A DNA stretch of 64,000 nt from Bacillota bacterium (GCA_023407175.1 JAEYMU010000053.1:496001-560000); one strand, 5' to 3'. Shown: positions 15,965-24,825, counted from the stretch's first letter. A program made the numbers and translations. Notes: generated from the sequence alone by a model not told the origin.

Positions 15965-17128
15965 ATGGCGATTCAACTGAAGGAAGTATATTATTCCGGG
16001 CGCTCCTCTTTTCAATTGGAGCTGGTTGCCGGTGAAAAGGGCTTGTCCAACTTTTTTGTCTGGCCCCACATCATGGAAAATATCCATGCCATTAATTTTC
16101 TCCATGGGCATGAGCTGGTTATTACCACGGGCATGGGAAAGGATTCCGACGAATGGCTCAAGAATTACATCACCGGCCTGATCAGTAAGGAGGCCAGCGG
16201 CTTGATTGTCAATCTCGGACCCTATATTGAGGAAATTCCGACAGATATCCTTGATTTATGTAACCGGAACGATTTTCCTTTGTTTGTGCTGCCCTGGCAT
16301 ATCCATCTGTGTGATCTCATCATGGAATTTTGCAACCGGATTATTGCCAATGACAATACGAATATCTCCAATGCGGAGGCAATTAAAAATGCCATCTTTT
16401 ATCCGAATACCCCCGATCTATACCGTATTCCCCTGGAAAGGAATAATTTCCTTCTGGAGGGTACCTTTGCCCTGATGCTGATCCAGATGAACCGGGTATC
16501 CGATACCATCCAATCTGCCAATTTTGAAAATAATTTTCTGTTAATGCTTAAGCTCCAGATTAACCCCTGGCATATCCATCATTGTATTTTTGTGGATAAT
16601 GACCAGTATTATCTTATTTTTAACCAGATTACCGGGCCGCAGCTGGAGCCTATCGTTAAGGAATTAAGCGATAAAATAGCCTCTGCCTATATCAATTATT
16701 CCCATCATATCGGTGCCAGCGAGGTAAAGCCGGACATTACCTCCATGCCGTCTTTGTATGAGCAGGCTGGTTCTGCATTAAGGCTGGCTAAAAAGCAGGA
16801 ACTGCCCTATATCCTGTTTCAGGCTTCCCCGGTCAATAAGCTTCTGCTTTCCATTCCCTCTACCCAAATACTTCAGGAGATTTATTCGACAATTCTTGGT
16901 CCCCTTGAGGCCTTTGACCAAAAACACCATACGGACTATCTGGAAACCCTGCGCAACTATATCGAAAGCGACGGCAGTATTTTAGAGACTGCCTCCCGGA
17001 TGTATGTACACCGCAATACGATTAATTACCGTATTCATAAAATCAAGAACCTGCTGGATAACAAGCTGTTCTCACCGGAGGACCGTTTTCAAATCCAACT
17101 GGCCTTTCATATTCGAGAGGTGCTATAA
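15965..17128 (+). CDS. PucR-family transcriptional regulator
   Basis: A 387-residue regulator. Residues 1 to about 125 match the PucR N-terminal sensing domain (LVAGEKGLSNFFVWPHIMEN, GHELVITTGMG, ASGLIVNLGPYIEEIPTDIL). The C-terminus is the PucR helix-turn-helix (ETASRMYVHRNTINYRIHKI). Members usually activate purine, amino-acid or amine catabolism in response to the substrate. Divergence from gabT suggests it controls GABA use. Start at ATG 15965 with GGGAAGG upstream. The leader is unusual: two hairpins plus a repeat also seen 41 kb away. Confidence 0.88.
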   Translation: MAIQLKEVYYSGRSSFQLELVAGEKGLSNFFVWPHIMENIHAINFLHGHELVITTGMGKDSDEWLKNYITGLISKEASGLIVNLGPYIEEIPTDILDLCNRNDFPLFVLPWHIHLCDLIMEFCNRIIANDNTNISNAEAIKNAIFYPNTPDLYRIPLERNNFLLEGTFALMLIQMNRVSDTIQSANFENNFLLMLKLQINPWHIHHCIFVDNDQYYLIFNQITGPQLEPIVKELSDKIASAYINYSHHIGASEVKPDITSMPSLYEQAGSALRLAKKQELPYILFQASPVNKLLLSIPSTQILQEIYSTILGPLEAFDQKHHTDYLETLRNYIESDGSILETASRMYVHRNTINYRIHKIKNLLDNKLFSPEDRFQIQLAFHIREVL

Positions 17129-17170
17129 ATATCATTATTTACTTATTTTAACAAATATTTCCTAATATAG

Positions 17171-17199
17171 TGGAATTTTCCTATGAAACATGTTATACT
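17171..17199 (+). promoter_or_regulatory. Promoter of the PqqD-HprK/ABC pair
   Basis: TATACT (17194-17199) with an upstream TG makes an extended -10 box; TGGAAT stands 17 bases before it as a poor -35. The pattern TGTTATACT also precedes the AraC gene at 7.7 kb. Confidence 0.45.
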
Positions 17200-17237
17200 C
17201 TTAGTTATCACTTTACATTTTTCTTAGGAGGATCTTC

Positions 17238-18374
17238 ATGAAAGCAACAGAAGGCTACATATTACGCAATGTAGGCGGAGTACATTATTTATTACCAATT
17301 GGTCAAAATATAGCCCTGCACCGGAGAGGGTTTCAATTGAATCACACCGGTGTCTTTTTATGGAATGCCCTGCGGCAGGGGCAAGATAAGGAGCAGATGC
17401 TTGAAAATCTCCTGCAAAATTACAAGACAGAGGCCGCAGATGTTTCTTCTCTGCGGTCCGATATTGATTCCTTTCTCGAACAGATGCAATCTCTCGGTCT
17501 TCTGGCAAGCGAAGCCAGTCCCGTTAAGTGTAACAGATATTTTAAAATCGGCGGTATTGTAATTGGTTATTATGGGCCGGAGAGCTTACTTCATCCTTCG
17601 CTTTTGACTTTTTCCTGTGATGAGACCTCTGCCGGGCAGTTCTGGCGCATTGAAGCCCCAGCCCCCTGTCCCCTTCCCATAGGAGAGGTACTGGTGCGGA
17701 CCAATGAAATCGAAGTATGCCAAAGCCAGTCTTCCTATAACATAAGTCATTTTCCCGCCTCCGGACTGATACAGACGCAGCTCAGCCTGGATGGGACCCA
17801 GGCCCGGTTTTATTGCGCTCCTCCGTATCATGATATATTAGCTGAAAAATTATTTCATGCCTTTCGCCTTGCATATCTGGTATATGCCCAGACGCAGGGA
17901 ATATTTGCCCTGCATTCCTCCTCAATCCTGTATAAGGGCAGAGCCTGGCTATTTTCCGCGGCCTCTGGAACCGGAAAGTCTACCCATGCCCGGCTATGGC
18001 AGGAATTGTACAAAACTCCCGTGTTAAACGGAGATCTGAATTTGATCCGCATACATAATTCAATGCCCATCGTATCCGGTCTGCCCTGGTGCGGCACCTC
18101 AGGTATCTATACACCGGGCGATTTTCCTCTGGGCGGAATAACCCTGCTTAAGCAGCATACACAGAACAACCTGCAAACGTTAAATAAAAGTGAACGCCAG
18201 CTCATGGTTATGCAGCGTTTTACCTCCCCAACCTGGACGGAGGAAATGCTGGATGCTAACCTGGATTTTGCCGGCAGACTAACAGACCTTATCCCGGTGA
18301 ACCGCTTCCTGTGCACAAAGGAGCCCTCCGCAGCCCAGAGGATGAAGCTGTTCCTTGATCAAGTCCTGCTTTAG
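17238..18374 (+). CDS. PqqD domain fused to HPr-kinase-like kinase
   Basis: A 378-residue fusion. Residues 1 to about 92 are a PqqD/RRE-type domain (GYILRNVGGVHYLLPIG, NHTGVFLWNALRQG, DIDSFLEQMQSLGLL). Residues about 215-378 are an HprK/PEPCK-like P-loop domain (ALHSSSILYKGRAWLFSAA, then SGTGKSTHARLW near 240 and VLNGDLNLI). Similar kinases phosphorylate the C-terminal residue of paeninodin-type lasso peptides and occur in HPr-related-kinase loci; the PqqD part would hold a peptide leader. The kinase's substrate here is inferred, not shown. AGGAGGATCTTC precedes the ATG. The ABC exporter follows by 14 bp. Confidence 0.85.
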   Translation: MKATEGYILRNVGGVHYLLPIGQNIALHRRGFQLNHTGVFLWNALRQGQDKEQMLENLLQNYKTEAADVSSLRSDIDSFLEQMQSLGLLASEASPVKCNRYFKIGGIVIGYYGPESLLHPSLLTFSCDETSAGQFWRIEAPAPCPLPIGEVLVRTNEIEVCQSQSSYNISHFPASGLIQTQLSLDGTQARFYCAPPYHDILAEKLFHAFRLAYLVYAQTQGIFALHSSSILYKGRAWLFSAASGTGKSTHARLWQELYKTPVLNGDLNLIRIHNSMPIVSGLPWCGTSGIYTPGDFPLGGITLLKQHTQNNLQTLNKSERQLMVMQRFTSPTWTEEMLDANLDFAGRLTDLIPVNRFLCTKEPSAAQRMKLFLDQVLL

Positions 18375-18388
18375 TCAGGGGAAGTACG

Positions 18389-20158
18389 ATGCAGCACACA
18401 CTTCTTTCTAAAATAAAAAAAATCAATAAAGATACGGGAAGAAACATTCTAAATAGTACAAAATGGATCTACCGTTATGCCGGACGGTATAGAAAGGCTA
18501 TGCTTTTCTATACCCTGACCGGCCTCACAGAAACCGGTGCCTCCCTCGGAGTAAGCCTGGTATCCAAGGACTTGGTGGATATTATCACCGGACACCAGTC
18601 CGGTATGCTGATTCAGGCCTTTTGCTGGTTCATCGGCCTTTCCGTCGGTCATATTATCCTGTCCCAGCTGTCCGGATATTTTTCAAGTCTTATTAGTATC
18701 CGGGTGGATAATGAAATCAAATCCGACATCTTCCACAAAATCCTTATTACCGACTGGGAATCCATTACCTCCTATCACACCGGGGATTTGCTGACCCGCT
18801 GGAATTCGGATGCTTCTGTTGTTTCCAACGGAATTTTAAATTGGATTCCCAACCTTATTATTAATATTGTGAAATTCATAAGCTCCTTTGCCATAATTAT
18901 GTATTATGATCCGTCCTTTGCACTCATTGCCGTGACCGGTATCCCTTTCAGCATCCTCTTATCCCGCTCCATACTGTTACGTATGCAAAATAATAGCAAT
19001 GAGAGCTCAACCATGTATGCCAAAATGGCAGGCTTTCATCAGGAAGCCTTCTCCAATATACAGATTATCAAGGCCTTTGATTTAATCCGGCTATATACAA
19101 AACGCCTTCGGCAATTGCAAAGGGAATATCTTGAGATGAGGATGGGCTTTCAGCGGTTATCCATGCTTACCTCCATTCTTATGTCCATGGTTGGCATCGC
19201 CGTATCCTATGCCTGCTACGGCTGGGGAATTTACCGTGTGTGGAGCGATGCCATCTCCTATGGTACTATGACCCTATTTCTTGGCCTTACCTCCTCCCTG
19301 ACCGGAACACTGAATGCACTGATTTCCCAGGTGCCCACGGCAATATCAATTACAACCTCAGCCGGCCGTCTGATGGATATTCTTAATATGCCCAAGGAGG
19401 AGGATACACAGGAGGACAGCAGCTATGAGCTGCCAGAGACTTACCGGGAGAAGGGGATCAGTCTTCGTCTTACCGGGCTTAACTATGCTTATCGTACCGG
19501 TACCAGAGTTTTTGAACAGGCCGTCCTGGAAGCACACCCCCACGATATTGTCGCACTGGTAGGACCCTCCGGCGAAGGCAAGACGACGCTGCTTCGCATT
19601 CTTCTTGCGCTGCTTAAGCCACAGGAGGGGGATTGCCGCTTATATGCCGGCGATAATATGATAGATTCCATCCCGGTTTCCCCCTCTACCAGAAAACTAT
19701 TTGCCTACGTTCCCCAGGGAAACACCATGTTCTCCGGTACGATTGCGGAAAACCTGCGCAATGTGAAGCCGGATGCCTCGGAAGAGGAAATGATTGCCTC
19801 CCTTCGTGCGGCATGTGCCTGGGAGTTTGTCGAGAAGCTTCCTGACCGTATTCACAGCAAAGTAGGAGAACGAGGCACCGGTTTTTCCGAAGGCCAGTCC
19901 CAGCGCCTTTCCATCGCCCGCGCCCTGCTGCGCAAATCCCCCATCCTCCTCTTAGATGAAGCAACCTCAGCCCTGGATGTTGCGACGGAGCGGAAGGTAC
20001 TGCGCAATATCATGCGGGATGAATATCCCAGGACCTGCATCATAACGACACACCGGCCGACTGTACTTGGAATTTGCAGTAAGGTCTATACCATCTCCGA
20101 GCATAAATGCCGGCTTATATCAGAGGATGAACTGGCAGCTATGCTGCAGGAATTCTGA
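18389..20158 (+). CDS. ABC exporter, membrane and ATPase domains fused
   Basis: A 589-residue half transporter. About six transmembrane helices fill residues 35-325, followed by an ATPase domain with Walker A GPSGEGKTT near 391, Q-loop (YVPQGNTMFSG), a variant signature GFSEGQSQRLSIARALL in place of LSGGQ, Walker B ILLLDEATSALD and the H-switch TTHRP. No C39 peptidase domain is present, so it would not trim a leader itself. It is translated with the PqqD-kinase fusion and is the obvious exporter for a modified peptide or lipid-linked product of the locus. Confidence 0.92.
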   Translation: MQHTLLSKIKKINKDTGRNILNSTKWIYRYAGRYRKAMLFYTLTGLTETGASLGVSLVSKDLVDIITGHQSGMLIQAFCWFIGLSVGHIILSQLSGYFSSLISIRVDNEIKSDIFHKILITDWESITSYHTGDLLTRWNSDASVVSNGILNWIPNLIINIVKFISSFAIIMYYDPSFALIAVTGIPFSILLSRSILLRMQNNSNESSTMYAKMAGFHQEAFSNIQIIKAFDLIRLYTKRLRQLQREYLEMRMGFQRLSMLTSILMSMVGIAVSYACYGWGIYRVWSDAISYGTMTLFLGLTSSLTGTLNALISQVPTAISITTSAGRLMDILNMPKEEDTQEDSSYELPETYREKGISLRLTGLNYAYRTGTRVFEQAVLEAHPHDIVALVGPSGEGKTTLLRILLALLKPQEGDCRLYAGDNMIDSIPVSPSTRKLFAYVPQGNTMFSGTIAENLRNVKPDASEEEMIASLRAACAWEFVEKLPDRIHSKVGERGTGFSEGQSQRLSIARALLRKSPILLLDEATSALDVATERKVLRNIMRDEYPRTCIITTHRPTVLGICSKVYTISEHKCRLISEDELAAMLQEF

Positions 20159-20183
20159 TGCTCCCTGTGAATACAACGAAGGA

Positions 20184-20243
20184 CCCCGGCTGGGGGAACA
20201 TAAAGCAGGCTCCCTTAAGCCGGGGCCGCCATTTTGCGACACC
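20184..20243. repeat. Dispersed hairpin repeat, copy A
   Basis: Arms CCCCGGCT (20184-20191) and AGCCGGGG (20218-20225) enclose GGGGAACATAAAGCAGGC. A unit of about 56 bp, extending to ATTTTGCGACAC, recurs in the same orientation at 35819-35876. Here it lies between the convergent ends of the ABC exporter and the Cys-rich peptide gene, where it could act as a two-way terminator. Confidence 0.75.
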
Positions 20244-20267
20244 CTTTTACCGTATGGTATTATGTAG

Positions 20268-20591
20268 TCAGGCTCCCCAGCTATAGGGATCGGTGGGCTT
20301 ATAGCCCTTTCTTTCCCAGCCCGGCCGCGAATCCTGGCCCGGCTGCGCATTTGAAAAATTGACTGCACATTCACCCCAATTATATGGACATCCCTCACAG
20401 CCCCGTTCGATTTCAGTATGCTTTGAATCACTGTCATCACCCGGATGGATATTTTCCCACCGTGTATTCCTATGATATATCCCCTTCATATAAATACTTT
20501 TACAAACATTTGTACCTCCGCCGCTACAGGCATATATCCCCTCCATCAGTTCCTCATTCGTCAAGATCAATGGCTTTTCATAGGTCTTCAT
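20268..20591 (-). CDS. Cys-rich peptide with leader-like N-terminus, candidate RiPP precursor
   Basis: A 107-residue soluble peptide, not recognised as a known family. The N-terminus MKTYEKPLILTNEELMEGIY, followed by ACSGGG, looks like a leader ending in a Gly run. The rest has five cysteines in all (C22, C30, C65, C68, C75), a compact CEGCPYNWGEC patch and a Pro/Gly/Trp/Tyr-rich tail (KPTDPYSWGA). AAGGAG lies ten bases before the ATG. It is the last gene of the PqqD-Ig-like-BY-kinase set, 33 bp behind the second kinase, so a PqqD protein is made from the same transcript. That supports a modified-peptide precursor, but it could also be a small structural surface protein. No modification enzyme of the radical-SAM, LanM, YcaO or lasso type is seen. 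Confidence 0.6.
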   Translation of the reverse strand: MKTYEKPLILTNEELMEGIYACSGGGTNVCKSIYMKGIYHRNTRWENIHPGDDSDSKHTEIERGCEGCPYNWGECAVNFSNAQPGQDSRPGWERKGYKPTDPYSWGA

Positions 20592-20624
20592 TTTTGCTTT
20601 TCTCCTTCATACAATCTAGTTCTA

Positions 20625-22088
20625 TTACTCCTCCATCACAGGTTCATTCCCGTGTTTTTTCCTTCCATAGCCATAATGGCCGTATTTTCCATAACCGTAA
20701 CCATAGCTGTAGCTGCCCAGTCTTGCCTTGACGTTGTTAAATACAAATCCAAGGATATTGATACTGCTGCTTTCCGACAGATGCTCCAGACCATCCAATA
20801 TATGGTTTATATTTGCATAATCCTGCTTTACGATATAAATTGCCCCGTCCACATATCTGGCCAGATCTGTGGTATCAGACAAAATCGCTGTTGGTGCCGT
20901 ATCCAAAATCACATAATCATAGCTTTCCTTCAGCCTTGCAACCATATGATGTATCTTATCCGAATTTATAATCTCCGAGGAGCTTTCCACTGCCTCAGCG
21001 CAGGCCAGCACCGATAAATTCAGTCCATCCATATACTGGATTGCCTCCTCCAGCTCCTTTCCATCCTCCAGGTAATTTTTAAGTCCATTATTTTGCTCTG
21101 AAAGCTCCAGCATACGGTTGATGGAGGGACGATGCAGGTCACAGTCCACCAGCACTATTCTTCTCCCCTCCTGTGCCAACGCCAGCGCCAGATTAAATGC
21201 TACCGTGCTTTTTCCTTCCCCCGGAAGGGCACTGGTGATCAGAATGGATTTAATATCCCTGGTCGCAGAGGTTTTCTCTACCCTGTTGCGTATCCGGTAG
21301 ATATTGTCCCTGTACGCAGATAGCCTTTCGTTCTTTATGGATACGCAGCGCTCCTTGTTTTTTCCTCTTTTTTTATAGACCACCTTAGGCAGTGTTCCCA
21401 GTAGTCTTATGTTTGATAATTCTTCAAAGTCCTCCTTATTATGAATTGTTTTTCTGGTCAGAGCGTAGATCAGGACAATAAGAATGCCTGCTGCCATTCC
21501 GGGCAAGGCTCCGAATATCATTATCTTAATATAGTTCAAGGAATTCGAGGGCTTACCCGGAATTCCCGTTTCCTCTATGATATCAAGATAAGTACTGCCG
21601 ACAACAGTTTCCGCCACCTTCGGATAATTCTTAATAACGGAAAGTAATACCTGATAGGCCCATCCTGCATCTTCGGCTGTTACCTTGATTTTAAACAAAT
21701 TCGTACCTTCCACGTTCTCTGCGCTGATGCTGTCATTCACACTTTCCACTCCCAGATCGGAGGCAATAATGCTTCTTAGGACCCCGCTGGTTATAATATA
21801 GGGAAAGGTGGCCGACAGCTGGGAGGCTCTTAGATTATCTTCATAGATTGTACCGTCAGAGCTCAAGTTCAGTTTGACGGAAAATATGGCGGCTGCCGTA
21901 TATTCCGGCTTATAGCTTTGCTTCATTTCCAGGCAGATGATGCCGGAAGTAAGAACGGCCAGCAATATTACCAGCCACCAAAAGCGCAAAATTCCCTTTT
22001 TTATATTGCTTAACAGGACAAAAATATCCTGATTTGACTCCTCAAGCATTGTTTCATGTTCTATCATACTTTTTCTCATTCCTCCCAT
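20625..22088 (-). CDS. Wzz/BY-kinase fusion 2
   Basis: About 487 residues. A Wzz-like copolymerase part with two transmembrane helices (about 33-55 and 178-205) is followed by a bacterial tyrosine kinase domain: Walker A ALPGEGKSTVAFN, Walker A' IVLVDCDLHRPS and Walker B YVILDTAPT. The C-terminal 30 residues are a Tyr/Gly cluster (SYSYGYGYGKYGHYGYG), the usual autophosphorylation site. Such proteins control chain length and export of surface polysaccharides, but no glycosyltransferase, flippase or polymerase is nearby. The start is unclear: ATG 22088, 22079 and 22067 are all possible, because GGGAGG lies inside the first codons. It is 9 bp behind its paralogue. Confidence 0.9.
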   Translation of the reverse strand: MGGMRKSMIEHETMLEESNQDIFVLLSNIKKGILRFWWLVILLAVLTSGIICLEMKQSYKPEYTAAAIFSVKLNLSSDGTIYEDNLRASQLSATFPYIITSGVLRSIIASDLGVESVNDSISAENVEGTNLFKIKVTAEDAGWAYQVLLSVIKNYPKVAETVVGSTYLDIIEETGIPGKPSNSLNYIKIMIFGALPGMAAGILIVLIYALTRKTIHNKEDFEELSNIRLLGTLPKVVYKKRGKNKERCVSIKNERLSAYRDNIYRIRNRVEKTSATRDIKSILITSALPGEGKSTVAFNLALALAQEGRRIVLVDCDLHRPSINRMLELSEQNNGLKNYLEDGKELEEAIQYMDGLNLSVLACAEAVESSSEIINSDKIHHMVARLKESYDYVILDTAPTAILSDTTDLARYVDGAIYIVKQDYANINHILDGLEHLSESSSINILGFVFNNVKARLGSYSYGYGYGKYGHYGYGRKKHGNEPVMEE

Positions 22089-22097
22089 GTATTTTCA

Positions 22098-23570
22098 TCA
22101 GCTCATTTGGGCTGTGCTCACCTGGGCTGTTCCCTCCCCGGCTGTTTCTTTCCTGCCATAGCCGCCGTAATAATGCCGATAGCCATATTTGCTGCCATAT
22201 TCCAGCCTGTGTCCGGCCATATTCTTATATACATTATTATAAACGCAGCCCAGCAGCTCCGATTTACTGGCTGCCAGAATATCAATGGCATCATTAATGC
22301 TTTTTGTCATTGCCGTACTCTGCCTCACTACGAGCAGGGAATGATCCGCGATATCTGCCAGTATCTCCGCATCTGCCGAGGTAGTAATGGGAGGTACATC
22401 AATAATGATATAGTCCATTATTTTCTTCGCCACCTGGATTAATTTCTGGAAGGTCTCCCCTGCGATTAAATCGGAGGCATTCTTATACAGCCTTCTTCCG
22501 AGCAGCAGGTGCAGCCCGCTTTCCTCATCATACATCAGGGCATTCTTGAGATCACTTAACTTCTTGATACATTCGCCGATTTCCTGTTCATTTTGCTCCT
22601 CCTTCTGGAGAATCTTATAAACGGAAGGGTTATAAAAATCCGCATCAATCACCAGTACCTTAAAGGACCTTTGTGCCAGTGCCAGAGCTAAATTTGTTGC
22701 TATCGTAGACTTCCCCTCGTTCTCCAGTACACTGGTAACCAGCAGGACATTGCCTCCGCTTGAAGCTGCCTTATATTCGATTTTGGCACGCATTTTCCTT
22801 ATACTTTCTACAAAGGAAAAGCTGACGGAGGGACTGGTAATAAGAATACTTTTCTTTGCTTTTCGAATTCTTGAACGTATTGTTTTATATTTATTTTCAT
22901 GATATACGACGCCGAACAATTTTGTATCCAGCTTCTCCATCACTTCATCTTCATTTTTTATCGTATCCCTTATCACGGATAACCCGGTAAGCAGGGCAGT
23001 CATTGCCGCCGCTGCAATGAAAAAGGACCACTGCATAATTTTTAATGAATTTAATTTATGATCGGGGCCCGTGGGAAGCTCCGGGGGGGCCAGTACATTC
23101 AAAACAGCATTTTCAAATACATCACTTGTGACAGAGGTATAATTCTTCATGATGGAGGTAAGAATGCGGTAGGCCAGCTTAGGACTGGAGGAGCTTACGG
23201 TCAGGTCAAACAAATTGGTCGAGGTAATTGCCTTTGCCTTAACAGTTCCCGGTATGGTTGCCGAGCCTATATCCGAAGCAATTTTATTCTCAAGTATATT
23301 ACTGGAGAAAATGCTTGTCATGGTCTGGGCAACTGTATTTGCAGTACTTAAATTTTTGTAAATATTGTTATAGCCCTTTGCTGTAACAACATAGGTAACA
23401 TTGACAGAATAGGAGGGCTTATATAGGATATGAGCTACTACATAGGAGCACATTGCAACGGATATACCGAATAACAGAATCAGCCAGATATCCTTCCTTA
23501 GGTCCCTTAATATATCAAAAATGTCAATTACCATTTCATTTCTTTTTTCATTCTTTTCTTTATCAACCAT
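22098..23570 (-). CDS. Wzz/BY-kinase fusion 1
   Basis: 490 residues with the same design as the following gene. Wzz-like segment with helices at about 28-50 and 175-195; kinase motifs ENEGKSTIATN (Walker A), VLVIDADFYNPS (A') and YIIIDVPP (B). The tail has a Tyr-rich cluster (YGSKYGYRHYYGGYG). The two paralogues differ enough to have separate roles or to form a mixed ring. AGGAGAAAAA precedes the ATG. It sits 8 bp behind the Ig-like protein gene. Confidence 0.9.
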   Translation of the reverse strand: MVDKEKNEKRNEMVIDIFDILRDLRKDIWLILLFGISVAMCSYVVAHILYKPSYSVNVTYVVTAKGYNNIYKNLSTANTVAQTMTSIFSSNILENKIASDIGSATIPGTVKAKAITSTNLFDLTVSSSSPKLAYRILTSIMKNYTSVTSDVFENAVLNVLAPPELPTGPDHKLNSLKIMQWSFFIAAAAMTALLTGLSVIRDTIKNEDEVMEKLDTKLFGVVYHENKYKTIRSRIRKAKKSILITSPSVSFSFVESIRKMRAKIEYKAASSGGNVLLVTSVLENEGKSTIATNLALALAQRSFKVLVIDADFYNPSVYKILQKEEQNEQEIGECIKKLSDLKNALMYDEESGLHLLLGRRLYKNASDLIAGETFQKLIQVAKKIMDYIIIDVPPITTSADAEILADIADHSLLVVRQSTAMTKSINDAIDILAASKSELLGCVYNNVYKNMAGHRLEYGSKYGYRHYYGGYGRKETAGEGTAQVSTAQMS

Positions 23571-23578
23571 TTTTTCTC

Positions 23579-24454
23579 CTATTCTTCTACAACCACCAGC
23601 AGTTTTGTAGTCCCCTGAAAGCCGTCCTCTGTCATGGAATAATTCACCTCATAGACACCTGGTTCTTTCTGATTGACCCCGGATTTCACTGTTATTCTAT
23701 CCTGTGAAATCACATTGTCAGCCGCAGGAATAGACTGGTTTGTCTGAATAGAATATTGCTTCGCACCAATTTTTACCCCCTTTAAAAAGCTTCTGGGGTT
23801 AAAGGCCGTACCAGTCTTGATATAGATAAGGTAATCGCTTAATTCTATTTCCGGTACCCGGTCAGCGTTGTCCGCATCCGTATAATGATATTCCACGGTT
23901 ACGGGAAGACAAGCCGTATCTCCGGCACTGTTCGTTACGAAGAATTTCACCTCATAGGTACCAACAGACTGCCCCATGATCTCATTTGGCGCCTCATAGG
24001 TGATCTTATCTGTTAAATCTCCGTCAATACAGTCCGTTGCCGTCAGATAGCCGGTGATACTGTCCTGCCCACTTACAGAGAAGCTGAAGGGCTTTGTAAT
24101 GGAGAATCGGGGCGGAGTGTAATCCGTATAGGTAAGCTCTCTTTCATACTTTGTTACATTATTGCTCGAATCGTAAGCCGCATAGGTGAGCTTTCTTTTT
24201 CCTGCTGTAATAAAGCCGGACAGCTTCTCAATCATTATAGTGTCTGTTACATCGCCGTCCTTCTGGTCATAGGCGGTTATACCCTCCAGCAAGTCCTCCT
24301 CAGTTGTTTTCACACTGACTGCTAGGCTGTCTGCTTTGCAGTCAAATACCGGCCCTGTTGTATCACTACTTTTCACCTCGCTGATTCTAAACCATGTAAA
24401 CACTGCAAAGGAAAACAGGAATACAATCAGACCTGATAATCTTAGTATTTTCAT
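23579..24454 (-). CDS. Membrane-anchored protein with Ig-like (DUF5011-type) domains
   Basis: About 291 residues: one N-terminal transmembrane helix (LSGLIVFLFSFAVFTWF) and then two DUF5011/HYR-like repeats with the DGDVTD and DGDLTD turns and a third beta-rich part. The chain would face outward. Start at ATG 24454, with AGAGG seven bases before it; the frame is open to 24502 but that start overlaps the PqqD gene. No enzyme motif. Its position between PqqD and the two kinases suggests it is a surface partner of the Wzz parts. Confidence 0.75.
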   Translation of the reverse strand: MKILRLSGLIVFLFSFAVFTWFRISEVKSSDTTGPVFDCKADSLAVSVKTTEEDLLEGITAYDQKDGDVTDTIMIEKLSGFITAGKRKLTYAAYDSSNNVTKYERELTYTDYTPPRFSITKPFSFSVSGQDSITGYLTATDCIDGDLTDKITYEAPNEIMGQSVGTYEVKFFVTNSAGDTACLPVTVEYHYTDADNADRVPEIELSDYLIYIKTGTAFNPRSFLKGVKIGAKQYSIQTNQSIPAADNVISQDRITVKSGVNQKEPGVYEVNYSMTEDGFQGTTKLLVVVEE

Positions 24455-24467
24455 AATGAACCTCTTT

Positions 24468-24755
24468 TCATATGACTTTCTTTTTACTATTTTCTCGGTC
24501 AAGCATATCCGCGCACCTTAATGCTTCGATAAAATTACCGGTGTCTGTCTGCGCCATTTTAAGCTCAATCCCATACTCCTTCGACAGAGCTGCTGCCATC
24601 TGTTCTAAATCCAGGCCCTCTTCCAGCCTCCTCCACAGAAAGCTCCCTGTCTCGTTCAGGAGCATCCCCTTCCGATCATTGTTACCTCCGCCGATTGGAA
24701 TAACAATATTGGTATCCGCTATTTTTCGTAATAGAAATCCTTTTTTGATCTTCAT
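24468..24755 (-). CDS. Stand-alone PqqD-family protein
   Basis: A 95-residue PqqD/RRE-type protein (KKGFLLRKIADTNIVIPIG, LNETGSFLWRRLEEG, then FIEALRCADML). It aligns with the N-terminal domain of the kinase fusion at 17.2 kb, so the locus has two PqqD modules. In peptide systems such domains hold the leader for tailoring enzymes. First gene of the set PqqD, Ig-like, two BY-kinases, peptide. The SD is weak. ATG 24761 is two codons upstream. A terminator separates it from the nucleotidyltransferase gene. Confidence 0.85.
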   Translation of the reverse strand: MKIKKGFLLRKIADTNIVIPIGGGNNDRKGMLLNETGSFLWRRLEEGLDLEQMAAALSKEYGIELKMAQTDTGNFIEALRCADMLDRENSKKKVI

Positions 24756-24825
24756 ATGCAAGAAAAAACAATCTGCGCTCCCTTCCGGCCCTCCGCTATT
24801 TAATGGTAATTACCTGTAATTTGGC

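Noticed and set aside
15883..16060. Leader peptide starting at GTG 15883 before pucR
   Set aside because: There is a good AGGGAGG, but the frame runs through a perfect hairpin and into pucR in another frame; the composition is not protein-like.
20625..23570. Capsule biosynthesis locus
   Set aside because: Two BY-kinases are present but no glycosyltransferase, flippase, polymerase or sugar-nucleotide gene lies within the window.
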